Shown here one piece after another: positions 9,344 through 17,801 of a stretch of DNA of 64,000 nucleotides. The notes under the pieces were generated by a model. It did no database searches. It saw only the letters and a list, made by a program, of their open reading frames with translations, and had not been told where the DNA came from. Source of the DNA: CALKXV01 sp965228905 (lineage in GTDB: Bacteria > Pseudomonadota > Alphaproteobacteria > Rhodobacterales > Rhodobacteraceae); NCBI GenBank assembly GCA_965228905.1, contig CBDDII010000003.1, positions 620,001 through 684,000 on the forward strand, in the 5' to 3' direction. The position numbers were made by a program, and so were the translations under genes. Each line of letters begins with the position of its first letter. The first letter of the stretch is position 1.

Positions 9344-9509
9344 TGAGCCGTGGAGGCAGTGTGCTGACCTCGTAGATAATGTTTGGGCCTTCTGCTTGGG
9401 AAATGGGATCTCGTATTAAGGACGGTGAGGGCCGCCATCGCGCGTACCCTGTGTTTGCTATGGAAGAGATCATTTCTTGACGGCAGAGCCCGTCTGGGCA
9501 AGGATTGTA

Positions 9510-9533
9510 GGGCATCCGGTTTGCCGGATGCCC
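9510..9533 (+). ncRNA. Perfect hairpin in the IS110 3' end, candidate guide-RNA segment
   Basis: GGGCATCCGG and CCGGATGCCC pair perfectly around a TTTG loop, 43 bases from the element end. A second imperfect stem (GACGGCAGAGCCCGTC) precedes it. The 233-bp downstream non-coding end is longer than the upstream one, which in IS1111-type relatives is where the bridge RNA lies. It could instead be a terminator for the transposase message, although no U-tract follows. Confidence 0.35.
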
Positions 9534-9576
9534 CATGACCTGCTGACCTAAACAGCCGGAAGTTCCCGACATAGGA

Positions 9577-10054
9577 CGTTATCGGATCGGATATACTCTG
9601 GGGAACCGTGGCGCAGCAGGAGCGGATAGAGTGCTTCGAGTACATCGTCGGCACCCATCTTGGTGCGGACCACAACAGCCAAGGCCTGCCGCGTGAACTC
9701 ATCGATAACCGTCAGCATCTTGTAACTGCGCCCATTGCTGAGTTTGTCGTGCACGAAGTCTATTGCCCAAACATGGTTCGGATGCGTCGGCCTCAACCGG
9801 ATGATCGAGCTGTCCTTGTGGTAGAGCCGCTTGCGTTTCTTGTGGCGCTGCGGAAGCTGTAACCCCTCTTCCCGCCAGAGCCGCTCAACCTTCTTGTGAT
9901 TGACCTGCCAGCCTTCCATGTGAAGCAGCTCCGTGACCTTGCGGTAGCCATATCGCCCGTACTGCTTCGCCAACCGGATCAGAGCAAGCCGCAGTGCATC
10001 ATCATCTCGCGGGACAGGTCGATACTGCAGGGAGCTCCGCGCGAGGCCGATCAC
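9577..10054 (-). pseudogene. IS3-A orfB N-terminal half (transposase fragment)
   Basis: Encodes the HTH_21-like region (RYGYRKVTELLHMEGWQVNHKKV) and the first catalytic Asp (VWAIDFVHDKL) of an IS3 transposase, up to YIRSDN, where the IS110 insertion cuts the second catalytic motif. The frame is open further upstream towards orfA, as expected for a product made by programmed frameshifting. Beyond the junction it would read a few foreign residues into the IS110. Confidence 0.9.
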
Positions 10055-10128
10055 CCGGCACGTCCGTCGCTCAGACGTCGCGAGCTTCTGGCGTGTGTGA
10101 ATGACGGCCTGACGGAGCTCCTCTGTGG

Positions 10129-10416
10129 TCAGGCCCTGGGCTTTAGATGGTTCAGGCTTTCCTTGAGGATGAGCTTATCCAGTTCGAGTTCGGCGACGAT
10201 CTTCTTCAGCCGCGCATTCTCTTTTTCCAGGTTCTTCAATTCCGACAGCTGCGACCGGCCCCTCCCGCCAAACCGCCTCCGCCAGTTGTAATACGTCGCA
10301 TCGCTGATCCCGACGCTCCGACACGCCGATGCCACATCATCACCAGCCGTCAGCTTCAGCTCAATCTCACGAAGCAGCTTCAAGATATCTTCGTCTGAAT
10401 GTCGCTTCCTCGCCAT
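10129..10416 (-). CDS. IS3-A orfA, transposase DNA-binding subunit
   Basis: A 95-residue protein with a helix-turn-helix (VASACRSVGISDATYYNWRRRFGG) and a C-terminal leucine-zipper helix (LEKENARLKKIVAELELDKLILKESL). Both are standard for OrfA of IS3 elements of the IS407/IS51 type. It begins MARKRHSDEDILKLL. It is intact, but without orfB the element cannot move by itself. Confidence 0.9.
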   Translation of the reverse strand: MARKRHSDEDILKLLREIELKLTAGDDVASACRSVGISDATYYNWRRRFGGRGRSQLSELKNLEKENARLKKIVAELELDKLILKESLNHLKPRA

Positions 10417-10637
10417 GCCCAATCCCCTTTCCCGGCCAATGTAATGGCCCAGTTCTAGGGGGGAAGGACAGTGTCGGGGGAGGGCACATTTGTCCACTTT
10501 AGACTTATTTTGTTGAAAAACTCTGGCTTGATCGCCGCGGAAGCCGTTCATTTAACTCTTGCTACCCGGTGGAATTGGCGATGACGGAAACAGAGCTGAA
10601 TTCGCAGTAGGCACTGTACTAAGGCTTCTCATTGGAA

Positions 10638-10850
10638 GACCATGCTCCACAAGACCACCTGCTGCAGTCGATTGATCGCTTCGACGGCTTGCGCGGCTTC
10701 CGCGCATATCTCGCAGACTTCTAAAGCCACTCAGGCCGTCCTTCGATGACCCCGAACTGTTGATCCAGATGTAGCAAATGGGTTGTTCCATCGGCATCCA
10801 TTCAAAGCGACGGCTCTGCGAAAAGGTGCATCTGTACCTTGCATAACACT
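10638..10850 (+). pseudogene. IS1182-like transposase N-terminal remnant
   Basis: Read in two frames, this stretch gives EDHAPQDHLLQSIDRF, a stop after YLADF, then GRPSM and, one frame on, PELLIQM and SKRRLCEKVHL. These match the start of IS1182-type transposases (HLLRSIDRFVDLS, GRPSIDPELLIRM, IRSERRLCEEV). At least one nonsense and one frameshift mutation plus truncation make it dead. The surrounding 10471-10637 and 10851-11036 hold nothing else I recognise. Confidence 0.65.
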
Positions 10851-11036
10851 GCTTTTTCCGGCGATCATGATCTTGGATATCAAATCTGATTAAAAGAAAA
10901 TAGAATTCGTGTCATTCAGCATATTTCGTAACAGCGAGTGCAACTCAAAAGAATTTGTTTCATGCACGATTTCAATATCGAAGTACACTCTATTGGGAGT
11001 AGCGTTATTACTTAGCTGGCTTAAACTTGTCGCACC

Positions 11037-11400
11037 TCAAGCTTTGACGTCCAATAAATCGACGCTGGCCGAAAAACCCGTCACTGTATCAGCGCTAGGA
11101 ACTCCATGGCCAAATTCAAACAAATCGGCACCAAGTCCACCGACTACAATATCTCACCCGTCGCAACCAATCTGCGTATCGTCGCCGTTTCCACCCTCCA
11201 GACGATCATTGCCTGCTTCTCGGTAGACAACATCGCTACCACTTCTCGAAAGAACAAAGTAATCGCCTCCGCCAGCGCATACTTCATTTGACTGATCCGA
11301 TACACACAAATCATCGGCGTAATCTGATCCGACTAGGTTCTCGATGGCTGTATGGGTATCGCCACATGCTTCTCCCGAGTTGCGGCCCGAGTTCTCTTCA
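11037..11400 (-). pseudogene. RTX (hemolysin-type calcium-binding repeat) protein, 3' remnant
   Basis: The minus strand encodes HTAIENLVGSDYADDL, AGNDRLEGGNGDD and, past an in-frame TGA, DIVVGGLGADLFEF. A closing VTGFSASVDLLDV and a stop at 11037 follow. GGxGxDxxx nonapeptides followed by a domain of this kind are typical of secreted RTX proteins with a type I secretion tail. Several Gly or Asp positions are changed to Cys or Tyr and one stop interrupts the frame, so this is a decayed gene end. Its upstream part abuts the rmlC start. Confidence 0.7.
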
Positions 11401-11431
11401 GGTACGAAGAGAAAAAAGCGAACGACATAAC

Positions 11432-11989
11432 ATGATTTTCCATGCAACAAGCCTAGAGGGCGCCGTACGTATCAACTTGGAAAAACGCGCGGATGACCGA
11501 GGTTTTTTCGCTCGGACTTTTTGTACCGAAGAATTCGCAAGAGCGGGCCTTGAGACACAGTTTGTCCAACATAATACCTCGCTGGGGCATAAGGCCGGGA
11601 CACTGCGGGGCCTACACTTCCAACACCCCCCACACGGCGAGATCAAAGTGATCCGAGCGGTCAAGGGGGCCGTACATGACGTGATTGTCGATTTGCGCCC
11701 TGCGTCGCCTACCTTCGGTAAATGGGAAGGATTTGACCTTACCGAAGAAGAGGGAGCGATGCTATATGTGCCGAAGGGGTTTGCCCATGGGTTTCAAACT
11801 CTTCGCGACGACACGATTGTCGCATATCAAGTCTCGAATTCTTACACGCCGGGGGCCGAAGGTATTGTGCGCTGGAATGACCCAGCACTTGGGATCACCT
11901 GGCCACTACATGTCTCAGTGATTTCCGAGAAAGACGATGCCGCCCCTGACATCGATCTGACTATCGGTGGACCCTTGGCAAATATTTAG
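11432..11989 (+). CDS. rfbC: dTDP-4-dehydrorhamnose 3,5-epimerase
   Basis: A 185-residue RmlC-type cupin. DRGFF lies at 22-26, catalytic His62 in LRGLHFQ, Tyr132 in AYQVSN, and WND near 148-150. It would convert dTDP-4-keto-6-deoxyglucose to the 4-keto-rhamnose epimer for dTDP-rhamnose. The ATG at 11432 is chosen because the cupin begins directly there; the frame is open upstream but that part has no similarity. Genes rmlA, rmlB and rmlD are absent from the window, so either they are elsewhere or the enzyme acts on another sugar. Its end overlaps the convergent ugd by 4 bases. Confidence 0.9.
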   Translation: MIFHATSLEGAVRINLEKRADDRGFFARTFCTEEFARAGLETQFVQHNTSLGHKAGTLRGLHFQHPPHGEIKVIRAVKGAVHDVIVDLRPASPTFGKWEGFDLTEEEGAMLYVPKGFAHGFQTLRDDTIVAYQVSNSYTPGAEGIVRWNDPALGITWPLHVSVISEKDDAAPDIDLTIGGPLANI

Positions 11990-13332
11990 AAAGCTACTCC
12001 AAGCCCAATCCCTTCGTAGCGGGCGACCGCCTCTTTTGGCAGCATTCGGCGGCCATCGATCACAACGGGAGGATCGTCGTGAGCCGCCAGCATTCCCGGC
12101 AAGGCCGCGAATTCGGGCCAGCGGGTTATCAGCAAAATCGCCGCCGTACCGTTTATCGCGGCATGCAACGTGTCGGCAAAAGGTAGCATGTCCCCAAACT
12201 CTTGGCTCGCTTCCTCGCGTGCTATTGGGTCATAAGCCACGACATTCGCGCCCGCTCTGATCAGCGCATGAGCAATCGGCAAGGCCGGACTTTCGCGAAT
12301 ATCGTCGGTGCCCGGTTTAAAGGCAACACCCAATAGCGCGATCCGCTGACCGACCAGATCAGGCAGATGCTTGCTCAGCATCTCCAACATTTTGCCGGGC
12401 TGCGATTCGTTGACATCGATCACCGATGACAAGACGCTCATCGGAGTGCCCGCATTCTGCCCATAAGAGATTAGTGCTTTGACATCCTTGGGAAAACACG
12501 ACCCGCCAAAGCCACAGCCCGCTTCAAGATAGGTCAGTGATGAGGGGCGCACCCGGCTGCCATCTGCCAGGATCGGCGAGAACCTCTTGTCTAGATGCAC
12601 ACCTGCCAGAGCCTCGGTTACATCGACCCCTACTTTGGAGCAGAGATTTCCGATCTCGTTAGAAAACGAAATCAGCGTCGCCAAAAGCGAATTGGCGGCA
12701 TATTTAATCATTTCCGCGGTCCGCGGGTTTGTGCGCACCTTGTCGGTGTCGGGAAAGGCCTCGTAAAGCCGGTCGAGCGCATCGATTGACCGTTCGTCGA
12801 TCCCGCCCAGCACGATCCGGTCGGGCACCATGAAATCGGCAATCGCCTCGCCTTCCTTCAGGAACTCGGGATTCATGCCGACGCCGAACGCCTCGCCGGC
12901 GATCTTGCCCGATGCCTCTTCCAGGATCGGCAGAACCACGTCTTCGGTGGTCCCCGGCACGACGGTGGATTTCACGATGACGGTAGGCCAGCCTTCATGC
13001 GCCGCAATGGCCGTGCCGATCTCGTGCGCCACGGTGCGGATCTGATCGAGGTCGATGGCCGAGCCATCGAACGGCGTGCCCACCGCGATGATCGTAAGCT
13101 CTGCCCCCTGCACGGCGCTTGCTAGATCGGTGCTCGCGCGCAGGCTTCCTGCCGAAACAGTCTCTTTCAGGAGGTCTTCCAGACCGATTTCATAGATGGG
13201 CGGGTCGGCCCGGTTGATCCGGTCGACCTTGGCCTGATCGATGTCCACGCAGGTGACCTCGTGACCCTTCGAAGCTAGGCACACGCCCGAGACCAGCCCC
13301 ACGTACCCCGTCCCGATGACTGCAACTTTCAT
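11986..13332 (-). CDS. ugd: UDP-glucose 6-dehydrogenase
   Basis: A 448-residue UDP-glucose/GDP-mannose dehydrogenase family enzyme. It has the N-terminal NAD-binding GTGYVG (7-12), NPEFLKEG (154-161), Lys210 and Asn214 in MIKYAANS, and catalytic Cys279 in GFGGSCFPKD. It oxidises UDP-glucose twice to UDP-glucuronate. The Met at 13332 is preferred over an in-frame start eight codons upstream because the Rossmann strand starts there. Four bases separate it from the decarboxylase-like gene upstream, which would use its product. Confidence 0.93.
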   Translation of the reverse strand: MKVAVIGTGYVGLVSGVCLASKGHEVTCVDIDQAKVDRINRADPPIYEIGLEDLLKETVSAGSLRASTDLASAVQGAELTIIAVGTPFDGSAIDLDQIRTVAHEIGTAIAAHEGWPTVIVKSTVVPGTTEDVVLPILEEASGKIAGEAFGVGMNPEFLKEGEAIADFMVPDRIVLGGIDERSIDALDRLYEAFPDTDKVRTNPRTAEMIKYAANSLLATLISFSNEIGNLCSKVGVDVTEALAGVHLDKRFSPILADGSRVRPSSLTYLEAGCGFGGSCFPKDVKALISYGQNAGTPMSVLSSVIDVNESQPGKMLEMLSKHLPDLVGQRIALLGVAFKPGTDDIRESPALPIAHALIRAGANVVAYDPIAREEASQEFGDMLPFADTLHAAINGTAAILLITRWPEFAALPGMLAAHDDPPVVIDGRRMLPKEAVARYEGIGLGVAF

Positions 13333-13336
13333 GGGT

Positions 13337-14446
13337 CTACAAATCCTCTGCTTCACGGTTGCCCGAGTACCAGATGAGCGCTCGCTTCAGCCCCTCATCT
13401 ACGCCGATCTTCGGGTCATAGCCCAGCTCCTTGCGTGCCTTGTCGATGATCGGGCAACGCCGGTTGGGATTGTCGGTCAGGTATTCGGCATCGCTGCTGG
13501 TCTGGAACACCACCTTGCCCTGATAATCGAACAGGTCGCGCGCCTGGGCGACGACTTTCTCGGCCAGGGTGGCCATGGAAATCTCGGGGGTCTCGATACC
13601 GATATTGTAGGGCTCGCCCGGGCGGCCGCGGAACATGATCCTGTAATAGCCGATGATCGCATCGGCGATGTAGCAGAAGGTGCGCGTGGGCGCGCCGTCC
13701 GACAGCATCACGATGTCGCAGCCATTGAGCACATCGCGGGCGAAATCGGGTAGCACGCGGCGGTCGGAGATTTTCAGCCCCGGCCCGTAATTGTTAAACG
13801 GCCGCGCGATGGTCACCGAGACACCCTGCGTCTGGGCAAAGGTCACCGCGAGGGTTTCGCCGTAGCGTTTGCTTTCGTCGTAACAGGCCCGCGGACCCGT
13901 GCAGGACACATTGCCCCGGTAGGTCTCGGGCGTGGGGATGTTCGCAGGGTCGGGATCACCGTAGATCTCGGAGGTCGAGTAAAATAGAAAACCGTCCAGC
14001 GGGCGGCCCGCCTCGGCCTCGGCGGCGGCATAGTCGAGAAGCGTGCGCAGCCCGTTTACATTGGCGTCCATCGTCGCCAGCGGGTGCAGCCGGTAGAAGG
14101 TCGGCGAGGCGATCGAGGCGGCATGGATCAGGTAATCCACATGGCCGATATCCTCGGGCAGCGGGTCGCGCACATCGTGCTTCTGCAGCGTCAGGTTGGC
14201 GTCGCCCTCGAGCGCCGACAGCCAGTCCGGCACGCCGCGGGCGTAATTGTCCCAGACGATCAGCTCGACCGGAGCAAGATCGGTCACCTTGTTCCAATGG
14301 AGCACCGACTGAACCAAGTAATAGCCCAGGAACCCCGCGCCTCCGATGATCAGCAGGCGCTTGCCCGAAAGCCTGGGGAAATCTTCGGCCAGCCCCTCGA
14401 CGATGTGGTCGAGGTCGGCGGCCACGACATCGGCTGCGGTCTTCAT
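13337..14446 (-). CDS. NAD-dependent epimerase/dehydratase, UDP-glucuronate decarboxylase-like
   Basis: A 369-residue extended SDR. GGAGFLG (35-41) binds NAD; STSEIYGD (157-164) and the YDESK motif (Tyr189, Lys193) form the active site. The segment GNVSCTGPRACYDESKRYGE is close to that of UDP-xylose synthases (GNVN..G.R.CYDEGKR), and the N-terminal 28-residue extension is polar. Next to ugd, decarboxylation of UDP-glucuronate to UDP-xylose or a 4-keto pentose is the best reading. Other extended-SDR reactions on UDP-glucuronate cannot be excluded. It overlaps the flavoprotein gene by 4 bases. Confidence 0.75.
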   Translation of the reverse strand: MKTAADVVAADLDHIVEGLAEDFPRLSGKRLLIIGGAGFLGYYLVQSVLHWNKVTDLAPVELIVWDNYARGVPDWLSALEGDANLTLQKHDVRDPLPEDIGHVDYLIHAASIASPTFYRLHPLATMDANVNGLRTLLDYAAAEAEAGRPLDGFLFYSTSEIYGDPDPANIPTPETYRGNVSCTGPRACYDESKRYGETLAVTFAQTQGVSVTIARPFNNYGPGLKISDRRVLPDFARDVLNGCDIVMLSDGAPTRTFCYIADAIIGYYRIMFRGRPGEPYNIGIETPEISMATLAEKVVAQARDLFDYQGKVVFQTSSDAEYLTDNPNRRCPIIDKARKELGYDPKIGVDEGLKRALIWYSGNREAEDL

Positions 14447-15765
14447 GCTTTCACCTTTTCCAGAACGCGCTTGGCGCCGTCTTCGCCCGAGCGGAACGCA
14501 TCATCGGTCCACTGGTAGCCCCATTCGCCGAAGCGCCCGACATACTCGATGCCGATGTGTTCGAGCCACTTGTGCACCACCGGTAGGGCCCATTCGCGAT
14601 CAAGATCGAAGATGATGTTGGCATGCGGAATGAGCCGTGCATCGGTATGCAGGATCTCGTCATCCTCACGCATCAGCCCGATCTTGATCAGATCGTCGAT
14701 CACCGGCTGAATAAGGTCGTCCGGTTCGACGTCGATCGGGCGATACTTCCAGGAATAATAGCATTCCGCCTGGATCGAGCCGCAGCCCTCGGGGCAGGTC
14801 TTCACCGACATGTTGTGCGGGAAGGACAGACGGGTGAAGACGATGTCCTCGTCGTAGATATAGGTCCAGGTCGCGGGCGTGAAATCGTTGCGCTTCAGCC
14901 CGACATTCACCGTCACACAGGTCGTCGCGCAAAGCTGTTTCGCCGCGCGCAGCACTTCCGCCGGCGCCCCTTTGACCATCGGGATCAGATCAGGCAGCGG
15001 CACCGAAGAGATCAGGTGATCGTAGGTCGCCGTCTCGCCGTTCTCGAAGGTCAGTGTATTCGTGTCGGGATCGATCGCGACCACCTTGTGATCCAGCGTC
15101 ACATCGGCCTTTTCAAGGAACGGCGTAAGGTAGGAATAGAACCCGCCTTGGATCGGGTAGCGGAAGTTCGAGATGTAATGGACATCCGGGGTTTTCTCGA
15201 AGAAGGCGCCGCGAACCATCTCCTCGACCGACGGGCGATAAAGCCGCGGGCCCATCCAGACAGTCGACATGTTTTCGGCATCCACCGTGTGGTATTTCTT
15301 GCCGTAAACGGCCGGGAAATGGGTCGCGAAGGTCTCGCCGAAGACCGAGATCAGCCATTCCAGGTAGTTCTTGGCATCCGTCGCGCTGACTTCCTCTTTC
15401 TTGGACGCCTCGATGAAATCGACTAGGCAGCGTACCTTCAGGTCAGGATCGAGGTTGTGCAGGTTCGCCTGGGCGGGGTGCTTGATCCAGGCGCCGTGGT
15501 AGTAATTGTCCACATAGGTGTTCAGCGTCTCGTACTGATCGTTGACGTTGGCGGCAAACAGGTTCTGAAGCCGCTCGTCCTTGGTGAAGGAAATATGCGG
15601 CCCGTCATCGAAGACGAAGCCGGAATCGAACGAGAATGAATAGGTATGGCCGCCCGAGAAGCTGTTCTTGTCGTAGATCTTGGGGCGGATGCCGGACTGG
15701 CTGAGCTCATGAGTGGCGCCAAGCCCGGCCATGCCCGAGCCGATGATCACAATATTCTCGTCCAT
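14443..15765 (-). CDS. FAD-dependent oxidoreductase, UDP-galactopyranose mutase-like
   Basis: A 440-residue flavoprotein with an N-terminal dinucleotide-binding IIGSGMAGLGA motif, FSGGHTYSF and DDGPHISF. The later YDHLISSVPLPDLI and EYVGRFGEWGYQW segments are typical of the amine oxidase/protoporphyrinogen oxidase-like superfamily that includes UDP-galactopyranose mutases. The ATG at 15765 has a good AAAGGAG five bases upstream, which settles the start. Within a nucleotide-sugar operon it probably acts on a UDP-sugar ring form or oxidation state, but it is not a canonical Glf, so substrate is open. Confidence 0.7.
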   Translation of the reverse strand: MDENIVIIGSGMAGLGATHELSQSGIRPKIYDKNSFSGGHTYSFSFDSGFVFDDGPHISFTKDERLQNLFAANVNDQYETLNTYVDNYYHGAWIKHPAQANLHNLDPDLKVRCLVDFIEASKKEEVSATDAKNYLEWLISVFGETFATHFPAVYGKKYHTVDAENMSTVWMGPRLYRPSVEEMVRGAFFEKTPDVHYISNFRYPIQGGFYSYLTPFLEKADVTLDHKVVAIDPDTNTLTFENGETATYDHLISSVPLPDLIPMVKGAPAEVLRAAKQLCATTCVTVNVGLKRNDFTPATWTYIYDEDIVFTRLSFPHNMSVKTCPEGCGSIQAECYYSWKYRPIDVEPDDLIQPVIDDLIKIGLMREDDEILHTDARLIPHANIIFDLDREWALPVVHKWLEHIGIEYVGRFGEWGYQWTDDAFRSGEDGAKRVLEKVKA

Positions 15766-15766
15766 C

Positions 15767-16705
15767 TCAAACTCCTTTGTCGCCCCGATGGTCGCGCCAC
15801 CAGGCAATTGTATCTCTCAGCCCGTCGATCAGACCCCATTTCGGGGTCCAGCTTAGGTTATTTCTTAGGCGGGTCACATCGGCCTCGACGACGGCGGGGT
15901 CATCCGGCGGGGCCTGGCGGGCCCCCAGCCGGATCAGATCGCTGCTGCCGGTCTGTCGGCCGATCTCTTCGATGATATCGGCCAGGGCCACCGCCTCACC
16001 GCTGCCGATGTTCACCGACCCCGTCACGTCCGACAACAGCAGGGCGGTCATCGCCCCGGCCACGTCTTCGACATGCAGAAAATCGCGCTTCTGCCGCCCG
16101 TGGCTGCACAGCGCCTCGCGCCCGTCCAGAAGCGACAGGATCACGTCGGCCACCAGCCGGCGCGGGTTCTCGCCGGGGCCATAGAGAAAGAACGGCCGCG
16201 CCCAGGCGCCGGATATCCCCAGCGCATCGCACAAGGCCGGATAGGCCACCGACAGCCCTGCCTTGGCCCGGCCATAGGCAGTCGAAGCCGCAAGCGGTGT
16301 AGAGGCTTCTGACATGACGCAGTCACCGGACCAGTCGTATTCCATGCAGGAGCCGCAGAAGACCGCCCGCCGACCGCCGTTGGCCGCGAATGCTTCAAGG
16401 TGATCAATCGAGTTCCCGAGCCAGTGAAAATTCGCGACCGAGTTCTGATAACCCGGCCCCATCTCCCAGGCGAGTGCCACCAAATGGGTCGGGCGGTGGC
16501 GTTCGAACAGGCCGCGCACCGCCGCAAGATCGCCCAGATCCGCAACTTCCCATGTGACCCCCTCGACCGGTTCGCGCGGTCTGCGCACCAGCCCCACGAC
16601 ATCGGCACCGGCCGCAGTTAAAGCCGTGACGACGGCCCGGCCGATGAACCCCCCTGCCCCTGTCACCATGACACTTGGAGGTGAGATGGCTGATGCGCGT
16701 GTCAC
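15767..16705 (-). CDS. NAD-dependent epimerase/dehydratase (extended SDR)
   Basis: A 312-residue SDR with VTGAGGFIG at about 14-22, a CGSCMEYDW segment holding the catalytic Ser, and YGRAK (Tyr144, Lys148). The GTG at 16705 is chosen because it has AGGGAA nearby and places the Rossmann motif at the usual distance. A longer frame would run into the rfbF coding region and lacks similarity. Directly downstream of rfbF, it might process a CDP-sugar, like CDP-paratose synthase or CDP-glucose 4,6-dehydratase relatives. That link is inferred from position only. Confidence 0.75.
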   Translation of the reverse strand: MTRASAISPPSVMVTGAGGFIGRAVVTALTAAGADVVGLVRRPREPVEGVTWEVADLGDLAAVRGLFERHRPTHLVALAWEMGPGYQNSVANFHWLGNSIDHLEAFAANGGRRAVFCGSCMEYDWSGDCVMSEASTPLAASTAYGRAKAGLSVAYPALCDALGISGAWARPFFLYGPGENPRRLVADVILSLLDGREALCSHGRQKRDFLHVEDVAGAMTALLLSDVTGSVNIGSGEAVALADIIEEIGRQTGSSDLIRLGARQAPPDDPAVVEADVTRLRNNLSWTPKWGLIDGLRDTIAWWRDHRGDKGV

Positions 16706-16733
16706 GGCCTGTGTTCCCTGACCGATGCGTCGA

Positions 16734-17507
16734 TCACGCCCAGATCTTCCAGGCGGGATCCTTGTCCCACATGTCCTGCAGTACATGCTTGTCGCGGAGC
16801 GTATCCATGTTCTGCCAGAACCCGCGATGTCGGAAGACCGATAGCTGGCCGTCCTCCACAAGTCCTTGCAGCGGTTCGGCTTCCCAAGTGGTCTCGTCGC
16901 CGTCGATATAGTCAATCACGCCAGGTTCGCAGACGAAGTAGCCGCCATTGATCAGCAAACCGTCATCGGCGCTTTTCTCACGAAAACCGGCGACCTTGTC
17001 ATCGTCCCCGGACAGATCGAGCGCCCCGAACCGGCCCGGCTGACGCACCGCCGCCACCGTAGCCAAGGTGCCCTTCTCCTTGTGGAACGCGATGGTCTTG
17101 GGAATATCGAGGTCCGTGACCCCGTCGCCGTAGGTCAGGCAGAAGGTCTCGTCGCCGATATAGTCCCGCACCCGCTTCAGCCGGCCGCCTGTCATCGTGT
17201 TCAACCCGGTATCCACCAGCGTCACCTTCCAAGGTTCAGCTTCTGTGCGATGCACATCGATGGTATTGTCGGACATATTAATTGTCATGTCGCTGCCGCG
17301 ATGGAAGCTTTCAAGAAAGTACTTTTTGATCAAATGCCCCTTGTAGCCACAACAGATCACAAAGTCTTTCAAGCCATGTGCTGCGTAGATCTTCATGATA
17401 TGCCAAAGGATCGGCAAGCCGCCGATTTCAACAAGAGGTTTTGGGATAGTTCCCGTTTCCTCACTAATCCGCGTGCCGTACCCACCAGCAAAAATAACGA
17501 CTTTCAT
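16734..17507 (-). CDS. rfbF: Glucose-1-phosphate cytidylyltransferase
   Basis: A 257-residue nucleotidyltransferase with the N-terminal GGYGTR signature (8-13) and PKPLVEIGG, CYGDGVTDLD-type metal site and WEAEPLQGLVEDGQLSVFRHRGFWQNMDT near the C-terminus; this last stretch is characteristic of RfbF. It makes CDP-glucose from CTP and glucose-1-phosphate, the entry to CDP-3,6-dideoxyhexoses. The ATG at 17507 is preferred over a GTG three codons upstream. RfbG and RfbH homologues are not recognisable nearby, which is unusual. It is the first gene of this minus-strand operon; 17508-17801 has no gene. Confidence 0.9.
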   Translation of the reverse strand: MKVVIFAGGYGTRISEETGTIPKPLVEIGGLPILWHIMKIYAAHGLKDFVICCGYKGHLIKKYFLESFHRGSDMTINMSDNTIDVHRTEAEPWKVTLVDTGLNTMTGGRLKRVRDYIGDETFCLTYGDGVTDLDIPKTIAFHKEKGTLATVAAVRQPGRFGALDLSGDDDKVAGFREKSADDGLLINGGYFVCEPGVIDYIDGDETTWEAEPLQGLVEDGQLSVFRHRGFWQNMDTLRDKHVLQDMWDKDPAWKIWA

Positions 17508-17801
17508 TGAGTGCACTACCTAAAGACAGAGTTCCAGCAACTTGTTCTAATCACCATGTAAACGAGAACCCTTTCAAGCTCTGTAGCGGGGAAACCCGCG
17601 CAGTGTGCTGCGGGAATGTCACATCGGCACACGGACCAGACATCGTCCGATCCAAATGAGGCACGCACGCCCGGGCACTCGGAAACAATAAACGTATCTC
17701 AGCACGATTTGTCCCTACAGGAAACGCTCAGAAAATGATTTTCAGGGCCGATTCGCACAGCTACGGCGGCGGGCTCCACGCCATAAGCCAATGGGTCAAA
17801 C

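Larger units (their letters stand above)
7952..9576 (+). mobile_element. IS110-family element, copy 1 (1625 bp)
   Basis: Ends were set by comparing all six copies: shared sequence runs from TAGCACCTCGGG to CCCGACATAGGA, and beyond that the flanks differ. There are no long terminal inverted repeats, as expected for IS110. Non-coding ends are 135 bp upstream and 233 bp downstream of the transposase gene. The left flank is CGGGGCCG and the right flank CGTTATCGG, i.e. the DNG-P codons of the host transposase. Exact ends are uncertain by 1-2 bases because a CG dinucleotide can be assigned to either side. Confidence 0.9.
7645..10470 (-). mobile_element. IS3-family element IS3-A (copy 1) interrupted by IS110
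   Basis: Terminal inverted repeats begin TGTCTAGCCCCCTGTG at 7645 and, on the other strand, TGTCCTTCCCCCCTAG at 10470; both share CTGGGCCA further in. The host IS3 would be about 1.2 kb; a 1625-bp IS110 inside raises it to 2826 bp. Gene order on the minus strand is orfA, orfB N-half, IS110 (opposite strand), orfB C-half. The flanking bases (CCCG, GTGT) give no target duplication, so one end has probably been rearranged. An apparently identical inverted copy lies at 21218-24043. Confidence 0.9.

Noticed and set aside
11288..11431. Upstream extension of RmlC by 48 residues
   Set aside because: It has no cupin similarity and overlaps the RTX remnant on the other strand; the ATG at 11432 fits the family length.
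16706..16915. Longer start for the SDR at 15767
   Set aside because: It would overlap rfbF by 180 bases and the extra residues are compositionally odd; the GTG at 16705 fits.
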